Source: Bacteroidia bacterium (GTDB lineage Bacteria; Bacteroidota; Bacteroidia; B-17B0; Aurantibacillaceae). Taken from it: 64,000 nucleotides of DNA. Within the stretch, counting starts at the first letter, position 1; each line of letters starts with the position of its first letter. The stretch covers positions 247,013 to 311,012 of the forward strand of contig JAEUTO010000003.1 of assembly GCA_016787785.1 (NCBI GenBank), in the 5' to 3' direction. The notes below the pieces were generated by a model, which ran no database searches, was not told the DNA's origin, and saw nothing but the letters and a program-made list of their open reading frames with translations. The position numbers and the translations under genes were made by a program. This document shows, one piece after another, positions 7,510-16,081 of the stretch.

Positions 7510-8604
7510 TTATTGGCTTAACTTGGCATCAATGCCCAGTGTAGCGTGAGGCACTGAACGCAAACGCTCTTTAGGTATTAATTTGCCGGTAACTCTGCAA
7601 ATACCGTAAGTTTTGTTTTCTATACGTACTAAGGCATTTTTTAAGTTAACAATATACTTTTCCTGACGGGATGCTAATTGCGCAGTTTCTTCTTTGCTCA
7701 TTACATCACTTCCGTCTTCTAACAACTTAAATGTTGGCGAAGTATCGTCAGTACCATGATTGTCTTCGTTGCTTAATGTTTGTTTTAAAAGATCGTAATC
7801 GGTTTGCGCTTCTTTCAATTTTGATAAGATCAATTCTTTGAACTCGGTTAATTCTTTATCAGAATAACGCGTGCGATTATCTTTTGTATTTACAAAAGGC
7901 TTAGGAATTTCTTCTTTGCTCTTTTTTATTAATGGTTTATTAATATCAATTTGTAACGGTCTGTTACGGATGTATGCTTCCATGCTGTTTCCGCTTGAGC
8001 GACCATCGTTTTTCTTTCTACGGCCACGACCACGTTTTTCAGGCACTTCGTCATCATCTTCATCAATTTCGGCAGGGCCCCCTTCAAGATCAACTAATCC
8101 GGCTTCATCCAATCCTCCTTCGAGAACTGCAGCATCATCATCTTCGGGTTTTTCGTAATCATCTTTTACTTCAACATCAGAATCGTCTTCTTCTTCATCA
8201 GGAATATCATCATCGTCATCATCGCCCCCTTTTCCTTTCTTTTTGCCTTTTACTTTTCCGGCTTTTTTATCTTTTCCTTTTTTTGCGATCGCTTCAATTG
8301 GCTTACCACTTGCTTTTTTTCCTTTCGGCACTTCTTTCAACACAGGTTTTGTTTTTAGTACGGGTTTTATTTCTTTCTTCTTTTCAACAGGCTTTGCAGC
8401 TTTTTTTGCCGGCGTAGCCGCTTTTTTGGCAACAGGTTTTACAACCTTTTTCGCAACAGGCTTATCTGCTTTTTTAGCAGGTTTTGGTGTATTTTTTTTA
8501 GCAGGTTTTGCTGCTTTTTTAGGGGCAGGTTTGCTTGCTTTTTTAGCAGGTTTTGCAACAGGTTTGGCCTTTTTATCCTTTTTACTGTCTTTCTTTTTAG
8601 CCAT
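7510..8604 (-). CDS. TraR/DksA-family protein with histone H1-like lysine-rich N-terminus
   Basis: Three-part protein of 364 residues. Residues 1-130 are a lysine/alanine/proline-rich, histone H1-like tail with KKAAKPAKK-type repeats. Residues 131-195 are strongly acidic with aspartate and glutamate runs. Residues 250-364 are a DksA/TraR domain with a coiled-coil arm and a C-terminal finger reading YGICRVTGKLIPKERL. Three of the four zinc-finger cysteines are replaced (C336 kept; T339, G357 and A360 at the others), so it probably does not bind zinc as classical DksA does. DksA proteins act in the RNA polymerase secondary channel; the basic tail suggests DNA binding as well. It follows ileS after 11 bases. 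The combination of tails is unusual. Confidence 0.85.
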   Translation of the reverse strand: MAKKKDSKKDKKAKPVAKPAKKASKPAPKKAAKPAKKNTPKPAKKADKPVAKKVVKPVAKKAATPAKKAAKPVEKKKEIKPVLKTKPVLKEVPKGKKASGKPIEAIAKKGKDKKAGKVKGKKKGKGGDDDDDDIPDEEEDDSDVEVKDDYEKPEDDDAAVLEGGLDEAGLVDLEGGPAEIDEDDDEVPEKRGRGRRKKNDGRSSGNSMEAYIRNRPLQIDINKPLIKKSKEEIPKPFVNTKDNRTRYSDKELTEFKELILSKLKEAQTDYDLLKQTLSNEDNHGTDDTSPTFKLLEDGSDVMSKEETAQLASRQEKYIVNLKNALVRIENKTYGICRVTGKLIPKERLRSVPHATLGIDAKLSQ

Positions 8605-8615
8605 AGTAATTAATT

Positions 8616-11600
8616 TTAATTTAACTTTTCAATGGAGATTAATGTAGTAATCAGCTCGTCTACTTCTATTTTACTGGCATTGGCGGCAGACAAATTTTGC
8701 ACCAATTGCAGGTCATTCGTTAGAGTTTCAGAACAAATATAACTCAAATTGTTTTTAATAGCATTATCCAATTCGGAATTTTGCTGAATTTTGACCAAAA
8801 TCTTGTCAGTAACCTCAAAACCAGCGTCTTTCCTCATGTTTTGAATGCGGTTAACAACCTCACGGGCCAACCCTTCGTTCTTTAACTCTTCAGATAAATT
8901 AACGTCAAGAGCCACGGTTAAAGGGCCATTGTTGGCTACTTTCCAACCCGGAATATCAACAGGTATGATCTCAACATCTTCTACTTCTAAAACAATGTTT
9001 GCGCCATTTAGTTCAATTGTAAAAGCACCCGTTTTTTCTATGCTTGAAATAATTTTTGCGCCATTATCATTTGCAAAGGCCTGAACTGCTTTCATGTTTT
9101 GTCCGCATTTTTTTCCAAGTGTTTTGAAATTAAGCTTCAGATTTTTTACGATCTGCGTTTGACTTTCATTTACAAAATCAATTTCCTTTACATTTACTTC
9201 ACTTAAAATAAGATCTTTCACCGCATCAATTTTATCCTGAAAAACTTTATCCAATATTGGGATCTGAATACGTTGCAATGGCTGACGCACTTTTAAATTT
9301 TCTTTTTTACGAATAGATAGCACCATCGAAGAGATCTTTTGCGCTAATTCCATTCGCTCTTCCAGAGATTTATCCTGGTGTTGTTTTTTAACCTCAACCA
9401 ATTTTGTAAGATGAACCGATTGGTTATTGATAGTTAAATTCTGATACATCCAATCTGCAAAAAATGGAGCTATAGGACTCATCAACTGCGACACGGTAGT
9501 TAAGCAGGTGTGCAATGTTTCGTAAGCCGCAATTTTATCGCCGCTCATTTCGCCACGCCAAAAACGGCGGCGACTTAAACGTACGTACCAGTTACTTAAG
9601 TGCTCATCCACAAATTCTTCAATAGCACGTGCTGCGCGATGCGGCTCGTACTCGTTATAATACAAAGTAACCTCTTCAACTAACGATTGTAGTTTTGAAA
9701 TGATCCATCTGTCTAATTCAATTCTGTTTTCAATTGGCGTTTGATTCTTTTCATCCACCGCAAATCCATCTACGTTGGAATATAAAGAGAAGAAACCATA
9801 CGTGTTGTAAAGCGTACCAAATAATTTACGCTGCACTTCACCAATTCCTTCAAGATCGAATTTTAAATTATCCCATGGCGCGGCGTTTGCTATCATGTAC
9901 CAACGCGTAGCGTCGGCGCCATATTTTTCTAAAGTTTCGAATGGATCAACAGCATTGCCTAAACGCTTGCTCATTTTATTTCCATTCTTGTCAAGCACCA
10001 AACCGTTAGACACAACATTTTTGTATGCAACCGAATCAAAATTCATTACAGCAATTGCATGCAATGTAAAGAACCAGCCACGCGTTTGATCAACGCCTTC
10101 TGCAATAAAATCTGCCGGGAAATATTTTTTGTTGTCAATAAGTTCTTTATTCTCGAATGGATAATGCACCTGCGCATAGGGCATGGCTCCACTATCAAAC
10201 CAAACATCAATAAGATCAGGTTCGCGGGTTAGTTTTTTTCCATTCTTCTCTAAATAGATCGTATCGGCATACGGTTTATGCAGATCAAAGGTGTCGTAAT
10301 TTTCTTTACTAAAATTTCCGGGAACAAATTTTGCCAAAGGATTAGTTTGCATAACTCCTTTTGCAATTGCATTATCTATTTCTTTTTTTAATTCTTCGGC
10401 GCTGCCAATTACAATTTGCTCTGCACCATCTTCACTTGTCCATATCGGAATTGGAATACCCCAAAAGCGAGAGCGTGATAAATTCCAGTCATTTAAATTC
10501 TCTAACCAATTACCAAAACGGCCGGTGCCGGTTGCCTCAGGTTTCCAGTTAATGGTCTTATTCAGTTCTATCATACGGTCTTTCATGGCCGTAGATTTTA
10601 TGAACCAACTATCTAATGGATAATACAAAACAGGCTTATCCGTTCTCCAGCAGTGTGGATAACTGTGCTCGTAGGTTTCTTTTTTAAAGAGTTTTCCCTC
10701 TTCCTGTAATTTTAAAACAATACGCTCGTCAACACTTAAATAAACTTTAAGGTCTTTTATTTTGTGATTGGCTTCTAATATTTTTTTCTGCTTTTCAAAT
10801 TCGGTTTGTTTTTCAACATCGTTCAAATAAGCTTCTTTCACAAACTCTTCGCCATAAAGAAAAACACCATCCTGCACTTCAGGCAAAAATTTGCCGCGTT
10901 TATCAACCAGGGTCAATGCACCAAAACCATTTTGTTTTGCCACTCTAAAGTCATCTGCGCCAAAACTTGGCGCAATGTGTACTATGCCTGTACCGTCGGT
11001 GGTAGTAACAAAATCACCAACCAATACTTTAAACGCATCGCCATCTGTAGGTTGCACAAAAGGTAAAAGTTGTTCGTACGAAATGCCCGCAAGATCAGAA
11101 CCTTTGGCATGACCAACAATTTTAAAAGGTATGTTCTTGTCACCAGGCTTATAATCTTCAAACTTAAGATCAGTGTGTTTTTCTGAAAAATATTTATTTA
11201 AAAGGTCTTTTGCCAATATAACGGTTTGCGGTGTACCGCTAAATGGATTAAAGCTTTTTACAAAAACGTACTCAATATCTTTTCCAACGGCTAAAGCCGT
11301 ATTAGATGGCAAGGTCCACGGTGTTGTTGTCCATGCTAAAAAATAAACATCACCGTCTAAATTTTGAATTTTAAATTTTGAGTTGTCTTTAACTTTAAAT
11401 TGAACAGTAGCGGTTCTATCCTTCACATCCCTGTAGCAACCCGGTTGATTTAATTCGTGTGAACTTAAACCTGTTCCCGCTGCAGGTGAGTAGGGCTGTA
11501 TGGTAAAGCCTTTGTATAAAAGATCTTTTTTAGATAAATTTTGTAGCAACCACCAAACGCTTTCAATATATCTATTTTCGTAAGTGATGTAAGGGTCACT

Positions 11601-12050
11601 CATATCCACCCAGTAACCCATCTTAGCTGTAACGTCTTCCCACTTATCAGTGTACTTCATTACTTCTTTACGACAAGCTTTGTTGTAATCTTCAACTGAA
11701 ATATATTTTTTACTTTTTTCGTTACCAATATCTTCTTTGGTAATGCCTAACGATTTTTCTACACCTAATTCTATTGGTAAACCATGTGTATCCCAACCGG
11801 CCTTACGTTTAACCTGGTAACCTTGTAATGTTTTAAAGCGACAAAAAATATCCTTAATCGCGCGCGCCATAACGTGATGAATGCCGGGCATACCATTTGC
11901 GCTTGGTGGTCCTTCATAAAAAACCCATGGTTTGTTTTCGTCGCGGGTAGAGATAGATTTTTCGAAGGTTCTATCTTTTTCCCAAAACTGTAAAATATCT
12001 TTTGAGATCTGCGAGAGGTCTAATTTTTTATATTCGGGGTACTTCTTCAT
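8616..12050 (-). CDS. ileS: Isoleucyl-tRNA synthetase, type 2-like, with swapped GXHH signature
   Basis: Charges tRNA-Ile in the cytosol. The 1144-residue protein has class I signatures: the HIGH-region segment PPSANGMPGIHH, WDTHGLPIE, an editing (CP1) domain with AWTTTPWTLPSN, WFDSGAMPYAQ, DQTRGWF and KMSKRLG (K692-R696). The first signature reads G56-I57-H58-H59, so positions 1 and 3 of the usual HXGH are exchanged; the codons at 11874-11885 confirm this. KMSKR instead of KMSKS and the long C-terminal region fit the eukaryote-like type 2 enzymes. Enzymes with GXHH are reported to be extremely mupirocin-resistant. It leads the ileS-DksA-like gene group and is divergent from the beta-barrel gene at 12208. 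Confidence 0.96.
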   Translation of the reverse strand: MKKYPEYKKLDLSQISKDILQFWEKDRTFEKSISTRDENKPWVFYEGPPSANGMPGIHHVMARAIKDIFCRFKTLQGYQVKRKAGWDTHGLPIELGVEKSLGITKEDIGNEKSKKYISVEDYNKACRKEVMKYTDKWEDVTAKMGYWVDMSDPYITYENRYIESVWWLLQNLSKKDLLYKGFTIQPYSPAAGTGLSSHELNQPGCYRDVKDRTATVQFKVKDNSKFKIQNLDGDVYFLAWTTTPWTLPSNTALAVGKDIEYVFVKSFNPFSGTPQTVILAKDLLNKYFSEKHTDLKFEDYKPGDKNIPFKIVGHAKGSDLAGISYEQLLPFVQPTDGDAFKVLVGDFVTTTDGTGIVHIAPSFGADDFRVAKQNGFGALTLVDKRGKFLPEVQDGVFLYGEEFVKEAYLNDVEKQTEFEKQKKILEANHKIKDLKVYLSVDERIVLKLQEEGKLFKKETYEHSYPHCWRTDKPVLYYPLDSWFIKSTAMKDRMIELNKTINWKPEATGTGRFGNWLENLNDWNLSRSRFWGIPIPIWTSEDGAEQIVIGSAEELKKEIDNAIAKGVMQTNPLAKFVPGNFSKENYDTFDLHKPYADTIYLEKNGKKLTREPDLIDVWFDSGAMPYAQVHYPFENKELIDNKKYFPADFIAEGVDQTRGWFFTLHAIAVMNFDSVAYKNVVSNGLVLDKNGNKMSKRLGNAVDPFETLEKYGADATRWYMIANAAPWDNLKFDLEGIGEVQRKLFGTLYNTYGFFSLYSNVDGFAVDEKNQTPIENRIELDRWIISKLQSLVEEVTLYYNEYEPHRAARAIEEFVDEHLSNWYVRLSRRRFWRGEMSGDKIAAYETLHTCLTTVSQLMSPIAPFFADWMYQNLTINNQSVHLTKLVEVKKQHQDKSLEERMELAQKISSMVLSIRKKENLKVRQPLQRIQIPILDKVFQDKIDAVKDLILSEVNVKEIDFVNESQTQIVKNLKLNFKTLGKKCGQNMKAVQAFANDNGAKIISSIEKTGAFTIELNGANIVLEVEDVEIIPVDIPGWKVANNGPLTVALDVNLSEELKNEGLAREVVNRIQNMRKDAGFEVTDKILVKIQQNSELDNAIKNNLSYICSETLTNDLQLVQNLSAANASKIEVDELITTLISIEKLN

Positions 12051-12184
12051 TTTGTTTTTAAAGACTATGTTCCTTTTTTAAAAAGGAGAGCGAATTTAAC
12101 AAAAAACTCTGAATTTGCATTAAACCCTAACGTTAAAAAGAGGTCAAAAAGCCGCAAAAATTTTTATTTGCATTTGAAAATTTA

Positions 12185-12192
12185 TAACTTTA
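12185..12192 (+). promoter_or_regulatory. Probable -7 promoter element (TAACTTTA) of the beta-barrel gene
   Basis: TAACTTTA, one mismatch from TAnnTTTG, ends 15 bases before the ATG at 12208 in the 157-base gap shared with divergent ileS. Confidence 0.35.
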
Positions 12193-12207
12193 ATTAAAAT
12201 AAGCAGC

Positions 12208-12981
12208 ATGAAGAAAATACTCTTAACCGCATTAATTTGTTTAGCCTTAACCGGGTTTTCGCAAGAAACAGATACCTGGAGATTTGGCATACAATGGGGC
12301 TTTCAGGGCAATAGGGCCGAGTTTGCGGGCGGCATGTCGAATGCAAATGCCCGTTTCCATCAAAACAAATTTGATGCTGCTGCCATCAATTTTAATGTGC
12401 GTTACGACCTTAACCCACATTGGATGGGTACATTTGGCCTTGGTTTTAACACCTTTGGCTTTCAGTATGCTTTGGCTGAAAATTACTCTTTATACAGTCC
12501 AAAATCTCATTTTTCAGGCTTAAAGAGTGAGTTTACCGCTTTAGACCTGCCTTTTATGGTCTTTTATAAATTCAATCCTAATTGTAAAAACTCTAAATGG
12601 CTTATTGGTGGTGGCTTCTCGCAAAATTTTGTTGGAGCGCAAACATTAACAAGGAGTTTCCAGGTTGCTAATGACGGCATCACTAATTCTGATTATTTAA
12701 ATAGTGTATCTTCTACAAATGGCGGTGGTTACAGCATGTTACGCTTTTCAGTAGCACGCGAAAAAGCATTTAAAAAAGGTGGTATTTTAAATGCAAGTTT
12801 ATTGTTTAATGCCGGTTTAAGGCAATTGGCAACTTCAAATGTAAACTATACTATTGATGGCATGACGTACTCGCATGACTTTAAAACCAATGGAAATTTT
12901 GCGGGATTAAGGTTGACTTATTTCTTCAGGCCATTAAAGGCGAAACCAACGGCAAATCCCGTTAAACCTGCAAAATCTTAA
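12208..12981 (+). CDS. Secreted outer-membrane beta-barrel protein
   Basis: A 257-residue protein with a clear signal peptide (KKILLTALICLALTGFSQ, cleavage near residue 20). Alternating hydrophobic/polar strands rich in aromatic residues follow, such as DTWRFGIQWGFQG, HWMGTFGLGFNTFG, GLRLTYFFRP. This pattern fits the PorT-like/outer-membrane beta-barrel families of Bacteroidota. A lysine/proline-rich tail follows the last strand, which is atypical for a barrel that should end in an aromatic residue. The specific function is not recognisable. It is convergent with the universal stress gene across an inverted-repeat spacer. Confidence 0.7.
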   Translation: MKKILLTALICLALTGFSQETDTWRFGIQWGFQGNRAEFAGGMSNANARFHQNKFDAAAINFNVRYDLNPHWMGTFGLGFNTFGFQYALAENYSLYSPKSHFSGLKSEFTALDLPFMVFYKFNPNCKNSKWLIGGGFSQNFVGAQTLTRSFQVANDGITNSDYLNSVSSTNGGGYSMLRFSVAREKAFKKGGILNASLLFNAGLRQLATSNVNYTIDGMTYSHDFKTNGNFAGLRLTYFFRPLKAKPTANPVKPAKS

Positions 12982-12998
12982 TAAAAATTATGGGAAAG

Positions 12999-13114
12999 CA
13001 CCTCTAAAAATTTGATTTTTTTAGGTGGGTAAATTTTTTAAAGCGGAGTTTACATAGGTAAATGAGCATTTGAAAAATGTAGCTCAACGACAAAAAATCG
13101 AATTTTCAGAGGTG
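12999..13114. repeat. 116-bp inverted-repeat element between convergent genes
   Basis: The arms at 12999-13021 (starting CACCTCTAAAAATTTG) and 13092-13114 (ending TTTTCAGAGGTG) are reverse complements over 23 bases with 2 mismatches. They enclose a 70-base AT-rich interior. The element fills the gap between the beta-barrel and universal stress genes. It could be a MITE-like remnant or a bidirectional terminator. No transposase is present. Confidence 0.6.
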
Positions 13115-13120
13115 TTTTTA

Positions 13121-13951
13121 TTACATTCCACTACCAAAGTGACTCATACTCTCACGCTTCATTGGTGGAATGGTAATAACCGGAAGGTTACTAATTTCTA
13201 CAATTTTTTCACCTACTGTTCCGCTAAACATATCGCCAATACTCAAATCTTTTTGGTTCATTTGAACAATTAAGTCACCATCATTTTTGTTAGCGTATTC
13301 AACAATTGCTTCGGCGGGTTTAGTAGTAGGAATAGATTTATTGGTACAATTGATGCCCTTTTCTTTTATAAATTTTTTAACTTGTTGTAAGTATGGTAGT
13401 AATTTATTCTCGTATTTGTCGTCATTTGGATGGAATACGGAAACGATACGAATATCACCATTGTAAAAATGTGCTAATTGAACGGCAATTGAAACTTTCT
13501 CGCGGCTTTCCGGACTAAGATCAAATGGCATAATAATGTTTCTGCAACCATCGCGATTATCTGCTGAACGTATTGTAATTACAGGGCAAGGTGCATTTTT
13601 AATGAATTTGGTTACGTTACTTCCGCCCATAAAACTTCTGAAACGTACGTGAGAGTCAAGACCAATAACTATTAGCGAACATTTTAATTCTGCTGCTTTT
13701 TTATCTGTTAGTTCGTAAACGTCGCCTTTTAAACTTAATGTTTCCACCTCTAATCCCGACTCGCTTTTTGTCGAGGCAGCCAATGCTTCTAATTCTGCTT
13801 TATTCTCATCAACACTTTTGGTTGAAACGTGCATTAAAATTATTTTGGACTTGGTATACTTCGCCAAATTGTAGGCTTGCTTAACAGCAACAAGCGATTG
13901 CTTGGAAAAGTCTACAGGAATTAAAATGGATTGGTTTGAGTGAATTAACAT
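13121..13951 (-). CDS. Universal stress protein with two Usp domains
   Basis: A 276-residue tandem Usp protein. Domain 1 (about 7-150) begins QSILIPVDFSKQSLVAVKQA and ends with MGGSNVTKFIKNAPCPVITI. Domain 2 (about 155-270) begins NIIMPFDLSPESREKVSIAV and ends with FSGTVGEKIVEISNLPVITIPP. The G-x-G/S segments near the end of each domain resemble the ATP-binding loop of UspA-type proteins. Such proteins are cytosolic stress-response factors of unclear biochemistry. It is transcribed alone. Two GGACTAATT repeats exactly 42 bases apart (13953 and 13995) lie just upstream of the start. Confidence 0.88.
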   Translation of the reverse strand: MLIHSNQSILIPVDFSKQSLVAVKQAYNLAKYTKSKIILMHVSTKSVDENKAELEALAASTKSESGLEVETLSLKGDVYELTDKKAAELKCSLIVIGLDSHVRFRSFMGGSNVTKFIKNAPCPVITIRSADNRDGCRNIIMPFDLSPESREKVSIAVQLAHFYNGDIRIVSVFHPNDDKYENKLLPYLQQVKKFIKEKGINCTNKSIPTTKPAEAIVEYANKNDGDLIVQMNQKDLSIGDMFSGTVGEKIVEISNLPVITIPPMKRESMSHFGSGM

Positions 13952-14107
13952 TGGACTAATTTTTAACTAAATTATGAAAATTATTCGATAAATCGGACTA
14001 ATTATGTTACCAAATTAGCCATATTACTCACCAACAAATGTTAACAGCAATTGTTTAGAAAAATCTCAACTTAAAATATCCTTAGTACGAATGTAAATGT
14101 TTGATTG

Positions 14108-14530
14108 TTAGTTTGTTAAAGCAATAACCTTTAACTCTATGGCAATAGGGGTTGGTAACTTATTGATCTCTATAGTAGTTCTGCAAGGTGGATTTTCTTT
14201 AAAATATTCAGCCCAAATACGATTATAGGTCGGAAAATCATCTTTCATATTGGTTAAAAAAACCGTTACATCTACAATTTTATCCCAACTGCTGCCCGAA
14301 TCTTCTAAAATATATTTTATATTTTTAAAAACGCTATGACACTGCTTCTCAATATCATAACTTACAATTAAACCATTCTCGTCCAGCTCAACCCCTGGAA
14401 TTTTTTTCGTTCCTTTTTCACGCGGGCCAACACCACTTAAAAAAAGTAAATTACCGATCTTACGCGCGTGGGGGTATAATCCAACAGGCTCAGGCGCCTT
14501 TGATGATTCTATTTTTTCTGAATTTGACAT
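14108..14530 (-). CDS. RidA-family protein, 2-aminomuconate deaminase-like
   Basis: A 140-residue cytosolic RidA/YjgF-type protein. It has GLYPHARKIGNLLFLSGVGPR, the conserved arginine in CRTTIEINKLP (R117) and the glutamate in AIELKVIA (E132). The extended loop 'PREKGTKKIPGVELDENGLIVSYDIE' and the ending LPTPIAIELKVIALTN resemble 2-aminomuconate deaminases of tryptophan (kynurenine) degradation more than generic RidA, which deaminates reactive enamines. No other kynurenine-pathway gene is in the window, so the substrate remains inference. It is divergent from the MBL-rhodanese gene. Confidence 0.8.
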   Translation of the reverse strand: MSNSEKIESSKAPEPVGLYPHARKIGNLLFLSGVGPREKGTKKIPGVELDENGLIVSYDIEKQCHSVFKNIKYILEDSGSSWDKIVDVTVFLTNMKDDFPTYNRIWAEYFKENPPCRTTIEINKLPTPIAIELKVIALTN

Positions 14531-14606
14531 TTTTTTACTATTTCTTATTTTACAAATTTAACGATATTCTATTTACAAAATATATTCCTTTAAAGGCATT
14601 TAATTG

Positions 14607-14614
14607 TAATTTTG
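14607..14614 (+). promoter_or_regulatory. -7 promoter element (TAATTTTG) of the MBL-rhodanese gene
   Basis: A perfect TAnnTTTG match ending 5 bases before the ATG at 14620. The message would have almost no leader. It supports 14620 rather than the upstream in-frame ATG at 14500 as the start. Confidence 0.6.
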
Positions 14615-14619
14615 TTTTT

Positions 14620-16029
14620 ATGAAGGTAGAACAACTTTACACCAATTGTTTAGCACAGGGCGCATATTATATTTCTCACAATGGCGAAGCCGCTATTATT
14701 GATCCGTTGCGCGAAACCCAACCTTACCTTGATCTCTTAAAACAAAATAAAGATACTTTAAAATATATTTTTGAAACACATTTTCACGCCGATTTTGTAA
14801 GCGGGCATGTTGATCTGGCAAATGCTACAGGTGCAACAATTGTTTTTGGACCAAGCGCAAAAACAGACTACAAAAGTCATGTTGCTGCAGATAATGAGGA
14901 ATTTAAGATCGGTGGTTTAACGTTAAAAGTATTGCATACACCGGGACATACTCTGGAGTCTGCAACATTTTTATTATTAGATGAGGCTAAAAAGCCTAAG
15001 GCAATTTTTACCGGCGATACATTATTTATTGGCGATGTTGGCAGACCGGATCTGGCAATAAAATCTGATCTTACACAGGATGACCTTGCAGGCATGCTTT
15101 ACGAAAGTTTAAGGAATAAAATAATGCCTTTGCCGGATGATGTAATCGTGTACCCGGCTCATGGTGCAGGTTCTGCCTGTGGCAAAAATATGAGCAAAGA
15201 AACGTTTGACACTTTGGGCAATCAGAAAAAAGTAAATTATGCTTTGCAAAACATCTCTAAAGCAGATTTTATTAAAGAATTAACCACTGGTATTTTACCG
15301 GCACCACAGTACTTTCAAAAAAACGCATTCTTAAACAAACAGGGATATAAAAATTATTCTGAAGTTTTAAAAGATGGTTCGCATGGCTTATCTGTAAGCG
15401 AGTTTGAAGAGCTAATGCAAAACATTAAACCAATTGTTTTGGATGTTAGAAAAGCAGACGAATATGCGGCAGCAAACATTCCTAACTCATTATTTATTGG
15501 GTTAGATGGGCAGTTTGCCCCCTGGGTGGGTACTTTAATTAGTGACATTAATTTTCCGATCTTATTAATTGCACCAAAAGGTAAAGAAGAAGAAACAGTT
15601 ATGCGCTTATCGCGCGTGGGTTATGATAATTGTATCGGTTATCTCGATGGAGGAATGGATGCATGGATAGCCGCGGGTAAAAAAATAGAAAAAGTTGCCA
15701 CAGTTAATGCTGAAGAATTTTATTCTAAAGGATACAAAAAAGGAGTTGAATCCATTGATGTTAGAAAACCGGGAGAGTATGATTCGGCACATTTAATTAA
15801 TGTCGAAAGCAAACCTCTTGATTTTATTTTTGACTGGATAGATTCGAAAGACAAAAACCATCCCTACCTGATACATTGCGCCGGAGGATACAGAAGTATG
15901 ATAGCGATTTCGATCTTAAAAGCAAATGGCTATAAGAACTTAACTAACGTTAACGGTGGCTTTGCGGCAATTAGTAAAGTAGCAGGCGTAGAGGCTGAAG
16001 TTGTTTCGCAAAGCTGCGCCTCTAAATAA
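14620..16029 (+). CDS. Metallo-beta-lactamase fold/double rhodanese protein (persulfide dioxygenase-like)
   Basis: Residues 1-250 form an MBL hydrolase/oxygenase domain with the metal motif THFHADFVSGH (H54, H56, D58), LHTPGHTLES, FTGDTLFIGDVGRPDL and VYPAHGAGS. This layout matches ETHE1-like persulfide dioxygenases, which oxidise glutathione persulfide. Two rhodanese domains follow (about 265-365 and 370-465). The first lacks the catalytic cysteine (LLIAPKGKEEE); the second has it (IHCAGGYRS). The fusion fits sulfide detoxification or sulfur transfer. The reading frame is open further upstream to 14500, but that part overlaps the RidA gene and encodes only hydrophobic filler; the ATG at 14620 sits right behind a perfect promoter element. 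Confidence 0.9.
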   Translation: MKVEQLYTNCLAQGAYYISHNGEAAIIDPLRETQPYLDLLKQNKDTLKYIFETHFHADFVSGHVDLANATGATIVFGPSAKTDYKSHVAADNEEFKIGGLTLKVLHTPGHTLESATFLLLDEAKKPKAIFTGDTLFIGDVGRPDLAIKSDLTQDDLAGMLYESLRNKIMPLPDDVIVYPAHGAGSACGKNMSKETFDTLGNQKKVNYALQNISKADFIKELTTGILPAPQYFQKNAFLNKQGYKNYSEVLKDGSHGLSVSEFEELMQNIKPIVLDVRKADEYAAANIPNSLFIGLDGQFAPWVGTLISDINFPILLIAPKGKEEETVMRLSRVGYDNCIGYLDGGMDAWIAAGKKIEKVATVNAEEFYSKGYKKGVESIDVRKPGEYDSAHLINVESKPLDFIFDWIDSKDKNHPYLIHCAGGYRSMIAISILKANGYKNLTNVNGGFAAISKVAGVEAEVVSQSCASK

Positions 16030-16070
16030 AATTCTCTTCGTCATTCAAACAGAGTAATAAATTTTTTTGC

Positions 16071-16078
16071 TACTTTTA
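16071..16078 (+). promoter_or_regulatory. Probable -7 element (TACTTTTA) of the PAP2 gene
   Basis: TACTTTTA, one mismatch from TAnnTTTG, ends 3 bases before the ATG at 16082, in the 52-base gap after the MBL-rhodanese gene. Confidence 0.3.
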
Positions 16079-16081
16079 GGC

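Noticed and set aside
8380..8600. Possible DNA tandem repeat in the DksA-like gene
   Set aside because: The repetition comes from lysine/alanine/proline codons and is irregular at DNA level, so it is protein composition rather than a repeat element.
7871..8647. Plus-strand frames opposite the DksA-like gene
   Set aside because: They are shadows of lysine/alanine-rich and acidic codon repeats on the minus strand.
14500..14619. N-terminal extension of the MBL-rhodanese protein to an ATG at 14500
   Set aside because: It overlaps the divergent RidA gene and the promoter, and encodes only a phenylalanine/leucine-rich stretch; the perfect -7 element at 14607 supports the start at 14620.
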